From assembly GCA_036244855.1 (NCBI GenBank), contig BQKZ01000945.1, positions 126,231 through 138,256 on the forward strand: a stretch of 12,026 bases of DNA. Direction: 5' to 3'. This DNA comes from Temnopleurus reevesii. Its lineage: Eukaryota > Echinodermata > Echinoidea > Temnopleuroida > Temnopleuridae. The position numbers were made by a program, and so were the translations under genes. The notes beneath the pieces were generated by a model that saw only the letters and a program-made list of their open reading frames with translations, did not search any database and had not been told where the DNA came from. Below, in pieces: positions 1-7,660 of the stretch (position 1 is the first letter of the stretch; each line of letters opens with the position of its first letter).

Positions 1-513
1 AGCGTCAAGAATATCAATTCCACCCGCAAAGACCAAACCGATCTGATTGGAACATTACGTCCAGAGCTCTACCGGCAGGAATCGAAGGACAAGGCGACCA
101 AACCCAACGGCGATACGCGACCCAACTGCGGGAGACTTGTTTTCAGTCTCTTCTACGACTACGCAACGGAAACGCTCAATGTCCACATAGAGCGCGCGGT
201 GGGACTTCCGGCGAAGGACTTCTCAGGAACGTCGGATCCCTACGTCAAGATTTACCTGTGCCCTGACCGGAAACGGAAATACCAGACCAAAGTTCATCGG
301 AAAAACTGCGATCCGGTTTTCGATGAGAGATTTGCCTTTCAAATACCTTACAACGAGCTGGAGTCCAAAACTCTGAAATTCACAGTCTACGATTTCGACA
401 GGTTCTCAAGGCACGACCTTATAGGAGAAGTGAACATTACCAGTCTTCTAACGGATAGGGATCTGAGCAAAGAAACACAGTACGTTGAAGACATACTCAA
501 AGGAACATCACAG
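1..513 (+). CDS. SYT: Synaptotagmin exon: linker plus complete C2A domain (5'-partial)
   Basis: Reading frame 1 is open from the first base to 513 (171 codons) and stops at a consensus donor, CAG|GTAAGT, in phase 0. Residues 16-24 (IGTLRPELY) match the linker before C2A in the Syt3/5/6/9/10 group. C2A runs from about residue 44 (CGRLVFSLFYDY) to about 165. The five acidic calcium ligands expected in C2A are present: D73, D79 (SDPYVK), D131 and D133 (VYDFDRF), and D139 (SRHD). The motif DRKRKYQTKVHRK is the basic strand. Synaptotagmins are membrane-anchored calcium sensors for vesicle exocytosis. C2A binds anionic lipid and SNAREs when calcium is bound. The N-terminal membrane segment and the start codon lie left of the window, and the exon's 5' edge is not visible. 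The family is certain; the exact paralogue is inferred from recalled vertebrate sequences. Confidence 0.95.
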
Positions 514-590
514 GTAAGTAATTTCTGCACATATTGTGAAACTTATACTAGTACATGCAAAAGGCTTTAGTCCTTCTTTGAGTCGTATTA

Positions 591-750
591 CGGAATTTAA
601 GCAAAGAAGACGGAAGGGCCGATCAGGACGTTATTTCTCAAGCGCGGGAAAATCTAGCGGGCCGCTAAGGTTGAAAACGCCCGCTATATTTTCCCGCGCT
701 TGAGAAATAACATCCTGATCGGCCCTTTCGTCTTCTTTGCTTAAGCTCCG
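591..750. repeat. Long inverted repeat, foldback MITE 1
   Basis: The arms 591-662 and 679-750 are reverse complements over 72 positions with about 67 matches, separated by only 16 bp. The arms carry GGCCGATCAGGA and TTATTTCTCAAGCGCGGG. TATT on both outer sides (TATTA left, TATTG right) could be a short target duplication. There is no coding capacity, so this is a non-autonomous hairpin element lying in intron 1. The family was not identified. Confidence 0.85.
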
Positions 751-1795
751 TATTGTCAGTGTGACTGCGCCAAAAGCGCATCCTGAGTTGTACGGAAAAG
801 GCTATTTCAAGAGCTCTTGGTCTCGCTATCTGCTCCAATTCAATGACTGTTTGTTCTCAGAAACACGATTTCGAGTTCCGTGCCATTGCAATGGGTATTT
901 TCGTTTAAATTAAGCACTCCAGTTTTGGGGGCATTTACATTGCCCATCGGAATAAGGATGAAGAATATGTCTTTTTTTTTTTTCGTTTTCACCTTTTAGA
1001 TGGGAGGGGGCGAAGGGGGAGTAATCACAATGAATGTGAATTTATTTATCTATTCATTTATTATTCAATTATTTATTAGAATATATTTACACAGGTACAA
1101 AAGATCTGCTGGTTTACATCAATGTCCTGATAATACAATAAAATGGCACAGATAGTAAGAACAATATTAACAAGTAAAATGCAAAATAAATATAAAACAT
1201 ACAAAGAAGATATTAAAATGGTTCATAATCATATATACTGGTAATTTATATATCTTACAAGAAAAACAAAATGATTACAGATAAAAGTTAAAATATACCT
1301 CTATTTATTAAACTGATAAAAATGTAGATTAATAAAATTTTATGTTTAGTGATTATTCATTTGATTAAAGGCAATATCAAATACCAGAGAAAAAACAGGT
1401 TGATATTAACATTACATCGTTGGAATTATCGTATTGGAATACTGGTGAAAGTGTAATAACACGAAACTAAAAAGTGATAACGGAATTAACAAAAACCGCA
1501 AAGGGAGAAATTAAAAAAAAAACATGGAAACATCAAAATTAATACTCGAGAATAACTTACCATCATAAAAACTGCACATTGATTGCTTCAGGCTCTCTCA
1601 GACATTCAATAGCCGCTAATTGTTAACGTATAACAAATAATCAATTTACGTTTTCAAAATTAAACTTTGGTAGAAATATGAAAAAAGATACGAACGAAGC
1701 TCAGAAAATTCAGCGTAGGTCATACATTGGCAATGCCACCCGTAGCAAAACTTAATGCAAGGTAGAAGCTTGGCCCACCCTACTCTAATTGAGCC
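751..1795. other. Intronic AT-rich sequence, no gene seen
   Basis: No credible exon, RNA gene or element was found here. There is a T-run with pyrimidine tract ending TTTTAG near 999, which looks like an acceptor but is followed by G-rich non-coding sequence. From about 1035 to 1085 there is an ATTTATT-rich low-complexity stretch that may be the reversed A-rich tail of an old retroposon. The rest is A-rich with stops in all frames. Confidence 0.5.
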
Positions 1796-1930
1796 TAAAG
1801 CCTCGGTCACATAGGACCCCGGAAGCAACACGATTCACCCCGATTCTTTGTTCATTCACAGTTAATTGCCTCAGAACAACGAGTCGGGGTGAATCGTGTT
1901 GCTTCCGGGGTCCTATGTGACTGGGGCTTA
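1796..1930. repeat. Near-perfect foldback element 2 (38-bp perfect arms)
   Basis: Bases 1806-1843 and 1884-1921 are exact reverse complements (38 of 38), with a 40-bp spacer. The similarity continues imperfectly to about 1796 and 1930, where the ends read TAAAGCCTCGGTCACATAGG and, reverse-complemented, TAAGCCCCAGTCACATAGG. The identity of the arms points to a recent insertion or arm homogenisation. The terminal pattern GCCCC-GT-ACATA resembles the ends of the elements at 11572-12020. No ORF is present. Confidence 0.88.
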
Positions 1931-2110
1931 ATGACACCGGTTTTAGCCAATCTCTTTTTTGCCTATTTCAGCGAGTTGATTTTAGCTATATACTTTGGTT
2001 ATATATAAGCTCACTATTATTGTGTGAGTGACCGTTTAAAATCTTCCAACTGCGTCAATTCGAAGTTTCAGTCCATGTTCACTGATGTTCATGTTATAAG
2101 CTCGAGAGAT

Positions 2111-2285
2111 CTGGAACGTGTTTCACCAAGATAAGAAAGACTTTAAGAACGACTTTAAGTTCGACTGGTATCCCTTCTTGCGCATAACGGTTCACACTAA
2201 TACGCACATTTAGCCCAAGAACTGATACCAGTCGAACGTAAAGGCCGTTCTTAAAGTCTTTCTTATCTTGGTGAAACACCTCCCA
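2111..2285. repeat. Foldback MITE 3, 'TTTCACCAAGATAAGAAAG' family
   Basis: The arms 2118-2172 and 2224-2279 are inverted copies: about 34 bp are identical from the outer end inward, then they diverge slightly. The termini read CTGGAACGTGTTTCACCAAG and, from the other side, CTGGGAGGTGTTTCACCAAG. The central loop includes CTTCTTGCGCATAACGG. A diverged copy with the same arms and the same CTTGCG loop motif is at 11700-11872. No coding capacity. Confidence 0.85.
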
Positions 2286-3370
2286 GAATAAACGAAACAC
2301 AACGAAATGTCTATTCGCTCCGTGGAACCAATGGTATTTGCTTTCAATACTAAAATGTCCTTGGATCCGTTCGTTTCGCTCTCTCGTGATATTATTATAA
2401 TATATCTCGGATCAAACAAAACACCGCATCTGCTTGTGCTTATTTTGAGGAAATGTCATTGCAGCCATGGCAATTCCGTCACACGCATTTCTCACAATGT
2501 TGCGATTCGTATAAGCATTTTGCATTGGCGCAATGACAATCGCTCGCATATTTTTCTGCATAGGAAGAGAAACGACCATATGACTCCGCGGAAGACCAGC
2601 TCCCCTTGATGGGCGAGCTGAATGTGGACAAGTCGCCGTATTTTAAATTGTATATGTATTTGATACGGAAATGAATTCAAATAAAAATCAATAATAAACA
2701 AACAAAAAAAATCAGGTTTATGATCAAGAAGGTATATACTTTCTCAGTTTGAAATGATTTAAAAAAAGAAACATAACAAAAACATTCCAAGATCATTTTG
2801 CAAAAGGTGCTTTGGAAATGAGTTGCCTCTATCAAGTTATTGACGAGATTAAATGCGAGTTGTCAACGCCCCAATGTATTGCACACTTTGGCATGGGAAC
2901 TCAACAAACCGGTCTGTGTATAAAGAACATTGTTGATATGTACACATGTTGGCCTTTACGACCGATTTTCTTCGACCCTGCTTTTGATAATCTCCTTGAG
3001 AGCGAAAACATCTCGAAAACAAAAATTTGAAAATGGGGCGACTTATATGCTTTCTGAATATCATAATGCATTGCCCTTATTATCTTCAAGAAAAATACCC
3101 AAAGTCGTTTGATTTTTTTTTTTCAAATTCAGTCTCCTTCAAACTTCATTCATCATGATGATTTGGCACAGATTTACCACATCAGAAAATGTTTGACTAC
3201 AATGAATAAACGCGATTCTTTGGTGTATTTTTGAGGAAATTCCTTGAATATCGGTGTCTTAAAAATCTGGAATTGAGAGCGTAGCCTTTATCGTAGCATG
3301 CCGAAATGTAAGCTTCGCATCTTCGTCCGTGACATTTTCAAAGAGTATACAGCTCCAGATAAGAAAGCTT
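2286..3370. other. Intronic sequence, no gene seen
   Basis: Open frames here are short and have no recognisable protein motif or codon signature. There is one small inverted repeat, listed separately. Otherwise I see only A- and T-rich unique-looking sequence. Confidence 0.5.
2454..2538. repeat. Short inverted repeat, about 19-bp arms
   Basis: TGTCATTGCAGCCATGGCAA at 2454-2473 pairs with TTGCATTGGCGCAATGACA at 2520-2538, with one bulge and one or two mismatches around a 46-nt loop. It may be the remains of a small foldback element. No target duplication was recognised. Confidence 0.5.
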
Positions 3371-3613
3371 AAGGCCGACTCACACCTTTGCGTTTCTACC
3401 CTGCGGCGTTCCAGCATTTTGTTTAACTTTATGCTCCCCGAGCGCACAGTATACGCTGATCAGACGGTTGACTGACGTTCGGCTTGCGCTTGACGAGCGT
3501 AAGCCTAACGTAAGTCCCCCGTAAGGCATTCGTCTTTGTGCATCCAGAAAACATTCTTAATTAAACACAACGGTCTACCATCGCTGGCTAAAATGCAAAG
3601 GGGTGATTTGGCC
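3371..3613. repeat. MITE with diverged terminal inverted repeats, GGCCGACTCACACCTTTGCG family
   Basis: The left end, AAGGCCGACTCACACCTTTG at 3371, is matched in reverse complement by the end near 3590-3613 (GGCCAAATCACCCCTTTGCA). The interior has a clear hairpin, ACGTTCGGCTTGCGCT / AGCGTAAGCCTAACGT, around 3474-3510. The half element at 4293-4459 shares its central GACGTTCGGCTT block and its terminal sequence, showing that this is a dispersed family. No ORF is present. Confidence 0.65.
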
Positions 3614-3869
3614 AACACGTTAAGATGACTTTCTATGTCACGCGGATTAGCAGTTGACATGGTTAAATCGGCCTCTTTTTATTGCATGTTTTCTTATTGC
3701 CAGGAATGACGCCTACACAGTTTGTTTTTCTGATTGCGGGCGCATTGTGAGGATAGGGATTGGGGTGCACCCCGTAAAATTTGGAAAAGGAAAAGAAAAT
3801 GAGTGTAAAAAGGGGCTGACATTTCGAGGGTATAATCTTGTCAGAAAACGTTAGAAGTCCGTTTTGTCC

Positions 3870-4207
3870 CCTGAAATATTGATTTTGATATTGTTTGAAT
3901 ATTTTGAGTCTCGACATATACATGAAAAAGCTGATTTAGGAGAGGTCTTTCAGGTAGTATCCGTCTATTACTTGCCGTTAAACCGTTACGGTCATCCAAA
4001 CCATTGAAAGTACACTTAAATACCTAGAAATATTGATTTTAATTCTGTATGCAAATTTTGATTCTCGACATTTATATACAGGAAAAACGGCTTGTTAACG
4101 AAGCCGATACTCCCTCTCTTTCTCTCTCTCTCTCTCTCGCCCTTTCTCTCTCTCTTAACTACCTACCTACTGCTTGGTAAATAACCCTTACCATTGAAAT
4201 CAATAAA
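3870..4207. repeat. Diverged tandem duplication, unit about 150 bp
   Basis: GAAATATTGATTTT followed by a shared TCTCGACAT block appears at about 3873-3917 and again at about 4025-4072. After each copy there is a similar CCATTGAAA segment (about 3999 and 4191), and a third partial start (AATATTGAATT) follows near 4210. The copies are roughly three-quarters identical by eye. The second copy is lengthened by the CT microsatellite. Confidence 0.5.
4111..4173 (+). repeat. CT microsatellite with adjoining CTAC repeats
   Basis: Bases 4111-4156 are almost pure CT dinucleotides, interrupted by GCCC at 4139-4142. They are followed by ACCTACCTACTG at 4161-4172. The tract lies inside the second copy of the local tandem duplication and is probably length-polymorphic. 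Confidence 0.85.
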
Positions 4208-4291
4208 TCAATATTGAATTCCTGAGATGTTTATATCAATAATGTACGAACATCAAATGAAATAAAATTAAATCAAAGCCATTTAAATCAA

Positions 4292-4292
4292 N
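4292..4292. other. Ambiguous base N, probable assembly join
   Basis: This is the only non-ACGT base. The sequence directly after it (CGCTAATCAGACAGCG) aligns with the interior of the MITE at 3454, while the sequence before it does not contain the left part of that element. This suggests a join or unresolved repeat rather than a simple base-call problem. Confidence 0.6.
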
Positions 4293-4459
4293 CGCTAATC
4301 AGACAGCGAGATGACGTTCGGCTTACACTCTTTGAACCTACGCCAAGCGTTATTCCACCATATTACCTGCATCTTTTGTGCCTCCAGGGATTTTTTTTTT
4401 ATTTTCAAAGCGCTGGGCCGACGCATGCTAAAAACGCAAATCTGTGTCTCGGCCGTTAG
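4293..4459. repeat. Right half of a MITE related to 3371-3613, left half missing
   Basis: It starts with CGCTAATCAGAC...GACGTTCGGCTTA, like the centre of the 3371 element. It ends with AAACGCAAATCTGTGTCTCG then GCCGTTAG, the reverse complement of that element's left terminus. About 83 bp expected at the left are absent exactly at the N. A T/A-rich run at 4391-4405 lies inside it. Confidence 0.6.
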
Positions 4460-4965
4460 GTTGGACTTCACAGGTTGCCGAATAGACGTTTAATTTGCAT
4501 CTTTGAATATTAGCAAAAACAAGTGAAGTCGGATGATTGTTGATTAGAAATATAGCGCCTTTCGGTCATGTGATTTTTTTGTTATTCATATGGGTAGAAA
4601 TTAACAGCAGGTTTCACATTTGTCGAAGGTGCATTCACTGTCTTGTTACTTCAGGAGAAGCTTTGTGAATAACTTCTCCGTACGTGATCGCAAGAAACAT
4701 TGTTTTGGAGTTTTTATTTTTTTTTTAGGTTTATTTAATAAATACATAGACATGATAGATAATATGTGTGCATCATTTCGTTCTCAGATCTTAGATGCAA
4801 CTTTTTGCTCAGTAAAAATAATTTATTTCAGTTGACTATCAAAAACTCAGAGACAGACTGTCAGTTCTTGAATACTCTGGTAATGGAATTTCGAATTTAG
4901 AAGCTTAACTAACGTTTATGCACTAATACAGCTAATCGAGACTTCTTTTCATTCTTATTCCACAG
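4460..4965. other. End of intron 1, no further element seen
   Basis: This is AT-rich non-coding sequence with T-runs at 4574-4581 and 4717-4728. It ends in the polypyrimidine tract and CACAG acceptor at 4965 that precedes the C2B exon. A short open frame from 4620 contains HSLSCYF, but it does not continue like C2B strand 1 and has no splice sites in the needed phase. Confidence 0.5.
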
Positions 4966-5137
4966 ATCCCTACGTCAAAGTGTCTCTAATGTCACAAGGA
5001 AAACGGATCAAGAAAAAGAAAACGACCGTGAAGAAGAATACACTGAATCCCGTGTACAATGAGGCGATGGTCTTCGATGTCGCCCCCGACAGCATGGAAA
5101 ACATCTGCCTCATCATCGCCGTCGTCGATTACGACTG
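4966..5137 (+). CDS. SYT: Synaptotagmin exon: middle of C2B domain
   Basis: This 172-nt exon lies between CACAG| and |GTAATA. It starts with two bases of an Asp codon (g|AT, giving DPYVKVSL), runs 56 full codons and leaves two bases (TG) that the next exon completes to Trp. It encodes DPYVK, the polybasic strand [17 protein letters not shown] that binds PIP2 and AP-2 in characterised synaptotagmins, then [14 protein letters not shown] and AVVDYDW with two calcium-ligand aspartates. Its sequence is closest, from memory, to Syt3 and the Syt5/6/9/10 relatives. Synonymous sites are GC-richer than the flanking introns. It cannot be spliced in frame to the exon ending at 513, so a preceding exon is missing from the window. 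Confidence 0.95.
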
Positions 5138-5165
5138 GTAATAATAACGATAAAATAGCACAATG

Positions 5166-5434
5166 TACACTGCAAAAAAGCTGGTGTTAAATTTAACACC
5201 AACCAGAATCTATATAGGAACACAACAGAAAAGTGTTGAAATAATACCAGTTTAGAATCAAATCAATATATTTAAACACCGCCTAGTGTTGGTCGGGGCC
5301 TAAAACAACACCAGTTGGTTTTTTAAATAGATGAAATGGATTCTTAGCTGGTGCTATTTTAACACTTGCCTGGTGTGCTCCTATATATATATTCCGACTG
5401 GTGTTAAATCTAACCTCAGCGTTTTTGTAGTGTA
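5166..5434. repeat. MITE with CACTGCAAAAA termini and TA target sites
   Basis: The left end TACACTGCAAAAAAGCTGGT is inverted at the right end as ACGTTTTTGTAGTGTA-like sequence (5419-5434). In both subterminal regions the block CTGGTGTTAAAT(T/C)TAAC recurs. Inside, CTGGTGTT and AACACCAG motifs occur repeatedly in both orientations. If the element is CACTG...AGTG, it is flanked by TA on both sides, as for Tc1/mariner-like transposition. No transposase is encoded, so it would be a non-autonomous copy. Confidence 0.75.
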
Positions 5435-7014
5435 TACTCATCAGAAATGCTACAACATTGCAATTGATCGTAATTTAACAGCCAACCAGCTGGAAACATG
5501 TGCACTTACGTTTATTATTTATATCAGAGAGCATTGTGATTATTTTTTTCTAGTACGGAAGTGATTTCGCGCAGTGTAAACAATGCGCGCACTGGCCTTC
5601 TACCCATAATGCTCCCTGATATGAGGTACCTTTACGGTCATGCGCATTTCCATTCACGCATGGTATGCGTTTTTAACAAGACGCGGATGAAAACATGGTG
5701 TTGGTTGGCACCTTCCGACCAATAGCAACTTGCGATCAACCACAACTTTTGAACAGGCCCCCCTTGTAATATTGGGCAAAAATTTAACCAAAAACTTGGC
5801 AACATACTATCCATAACAAGGTTAGAAGTTCACAGAACCATGGGGAAAATTCAACGAAAACGTTAAGACAACTATTTGTCAATATTTACCAACATGAGCG
5901 AAATTCGGTTATTTGTTGGTGATCCATGTATTTCGACCAAAATTTATGGAGATAGTATGTTGCATGATATGTCTTTGAAAAATTCCTGCCCAATGTCCCC
6001 AGAGCGTAAAATCTTAGTAACATAATAGAAGAGGCCGTATGCTCTTTTAGAACCCTTAACAAGTTTGGTAAAAGGTTCTAAATTACAATTTATTAATTTT
6101 GAGCTCTTATGATTCTTAAGCAAGGAAACCATGAGGATTGACAGGCTCTAGATATTGGACACATCGGGTACTGGGTGTATATTAAGATACACTCTTTTGT
6201 TTTTAATAAATTACATGTGATTTGATTTAAATCAATAGAGGATGTTATGCTACCAATATTCTCTTTTGTTTGTTTACCAAAACTAAACAATTGTCTATTA
6301 AAATCAAAATTGACAATAATAATCATTTCTTTGTCTTGATCTTATAAACTTCGTTATTAAATATTCTTCTGCATTTACTCCATACACGTTTGCCTATTCA
6401 GCTTTTTTTTTTCTTTCTCTGAGATTTTCAATGATTGATATGATTGGGTCACCAATAATTCATTGCCATCGTTAATCATTATACTTCATCAAATTGGCAA
6501 CGCGAAATCAATCACAGGGCGTTGGGTACTTTATCGCTTCGCGCTTCTCCAATGGATCAAGAAAATGCAAATGGTATGATGGGCTACCGCAATTGCAACG
6601 GGGTTTCTAAAACACAAGCAGATTTTTCACAATTGGACAAATTGAAATTGAAAACAAAATGGACTGATTCATGGAGGTGAAATTATTAAGTAGCTACTTG
6701 AATGTAAATTTCGTGCAGTTCCTGAAAAAAAATACACACTTTTGTTTTGTTTTTACGGGAATTGACCACATTAATGCAGTACGATAAGATCCCATTTTGG
6801 TGATACACTTTGTGGATAATAGATTTGCACAATTTGGGTTGAAATTGTTCAATAATCTTGTATTTTTACACGAAATTTGATCAGTGGTCCACAATGTTTT
6901 ACTAAGTGTTTTTACTGTGCTTAACCGACGTTTTTCGCATTTCATAGATTTTAAAGAAATTATGAATAGATGTTCAATGCATTGATATCAATTATCTTTT
7001 GCGTTCATTTATCT
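5435..7014. other. Intron 2 interior, mostly unassigned
   Basis: No gene was seen. A 17-bp sequence GCAACATACTATCCATA (5799-5815) has an inverted partner at 5945-5963 with a 2-nt insertion. Around 5725-5763 the reverse strand reads GGGGCCTGTTCAAAAGTTGT, which resembles one terminus of the window's hairpin MITEs and may be a solo end fragment. The remainder is AT-rich sequence with stops in all frames. Confidence 0.45.
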
Positions 7015-7268
7015 CACCCCGGGATCGGTGTCTGTAAAACTGGCTCCAACACAACGTAAAGCCCATCGCATTGGGGTACAAAATCAAAATCAAAGTTCAT
7101 GACGACCATCTTATCTGTCGTATAAATAGAAGTCGGCCCCTCCAAAAAAACTGATCGACAAGTTTGTCCCAGCGCCCCTGTCCCGTCCATCACACGAAAT
7201 TAGCTTCAAGAGTCTACACTCGTCTTCTCTGTCGCATCAATACCAGTCCCTCCCAACAAATGTTTTGT
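7015..7268 (+). pseudogene. Decayed duplicate of the terminal synaptotagmin exon
   Basis: In the frame of 7024 the bases read IGVCKTGSNTT, then a stop, then SPSHW. This is collinear with IGVCEVGPNAP..HW of the real exon that starts at 7324. After about 84 extra bases the same frame resumes with P..SITRN, a stop, and LQESTLVFSVAS, matching P..PIAQWYQLQESTPALSVAS. Bases 7202-7238 match 7443-7479 at 30 of 37 positions, and all seven differences are transitions, several at CpG. Stops at 7057, 7123 and 7201 and the lack of a clear acceptor show that it is not a working exon now. It lies immediately before the true last exon, as a tandem exon duplication would. The second block is strong; the first is shorter and weaker. 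Confidence 0.7.
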
Positions 7269-7323
7269 TGTATTTATGCAGTCTTCTAGTAACAATCATT
7301 TTTCCCCTTTGATCTAATTTCAG

Positions 7324-7543
7324 GGTTGGACACAGTGAGCTGATTGGAGTCTGCGAAGTTGGTCCAAATGCCCCCGTCCAGGGATCAGCCCATTGGGCAG
7401 ACATGCTCACCAACCCTCGCAAGCCAATCGCACAGTGGTACCAGCTTCAAGAATCTACGCCCGCCCTCTCCGTCGCGTCCTTGTCAGCCGGCCTCAAGAA
7501 CTGCATGGGGTCGTCAACGCAGAAGTCGTTCGACCAGGAGTGA
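7324..7543 (+). CDS. SYT: Synaptotagmin terminal coding exon: end of C2B and C-terminus
   Basis: It begins after TTTCAG. Its first base completes the Trp codon, followed by 72 codons and TGA at 7541, with TAG directly behind. The start VGHSELIGVCEVG is the calcium-binding loop 3 side of C2B. The fifth ligand position is Glu (HSE), as in other Syt3/6-type C2B domains from memory, not Asp as in Syt1. HWADMLTNPRKPIAQWYQL is the end helix and last strand; the usual WHxL motif is WYQL here. A tail of about 30 residues, rich in Ser, Ala and Gln and ending KSFDQE, follows the domain and has no recognised motif. The neighbours at 4966-5137 and 7015-7268 are its upstream exon and its degenerate copy. 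Confidence 0.95.
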
Positions 7544-7578
7544 TAGCAGAGATGTGTACCTTCATATAGACGTCGCTG
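7544..7578 (+). other. Start of 3' UTR with splice donor (CTG|GTAAGA)
   Basis: A strong donor, GCTG|GTAAGATG, sits 35 nt after the stop codon. A strong acceptor lies far downstream at 9167. The stop-to-junction distance is below the usual 50-55 nt threshold, so such a transcript should escape nonsense-mediated decay. The splice is inferred from sites only. Confidence 0.5.
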
Positions 7579-7654
7579 GTAAGATGTTACAGTAGTTCGT
7601 CTGAAAGGTTAAGGCCGGCTTATAAGTGGCATTCAACATGGTCATTTTTTTAGG

Positions 7655-7660
7655 AATAAA
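7655..7660 (+). terminator. Candidate proximal poly(A) signal AATAAA
   Basis: AATAAA lies 112 nt after the stop codon. It would give a short 3' UTR if the donor at 7579 is skipped. No clear GU-rich element follows closely, so use of this site is uncertain. Confidence 0.35.

Larger units (their letters stand above)
514..4965 (+). other. Intron 1 of the synaptotagmin gene as assembled (hides a missing exon)
   Basis: It begins GTAAGT at 514 and ends with TTCTTATTCCACAG at 4965, good donor and acceptor sites. The flanking exons do not fit each other: phase 0 at the left and one base owed at the right. At least one exon of 3n+1 nt, coding for the start of C2B, should therefore lie between them. 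Scanning the interval in all forward frames for an LGE..FSLCYLPTAG..L-type segment and for L.AMD.TG before an AG found none. The interval instead contains several foldback elements, tandem repeats and one N, listed separately. Confidence 0.8.
5138..7323 (+). other. Intron 2 of the synaptotagmin gene
   Basis: It begins GTAATA at 5138 and ends TTTGATCTAATTTCAG at 7323, in phase 2. Joining the two exons restores ..DYDW|VGHSELIG.., an uninterrupted C2B reading. It holds a CACTG-ended MITE near its start and a decayed duplicate of the following exon near its end. Confidence 0.92.

Noticed and set aside
987..1010. Polypyrimidine tract and TTTTAG as an exon start
   Set aside because: The sequence after it is G-rich, then ATTTATT low complexity, with no open frame or donor of suitable phase.
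591..2285. Series of inverted repeats considered as a CRISPR-like or regulatory array
   Set aside because: The hairpins are different sequences at irregular spacing with transposon-like termini, in a eukaryotic intron.
2307..2609. 100-codon plus-strand open frame in intron 1
   Set aside because: No recognisable motif, poor codon pattern, no splice sites, and it overlaps an inverted repeat; its length is not surprising in 12 kb.
3474..3510. Hairpin ACGTTCGGCTTGCGCT considered as a separate RNA structure
   Set aside because: It is the centre of the 3371-3613 MITE and recurs in part in its relative at 4293.
3654..3923. Overlapping open frames on both strands
   Set aside because: There is no protein-family signature and they run into the tandem duplication; chance frames in intron sequence.
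4620..4835. Open frame with HSLSCYF, considered as the missing first C2B exon
   Set aside because: The similarity ends after a few residues, the following residues do not match any C2 strand, and no splice sites with the required phase flank it.
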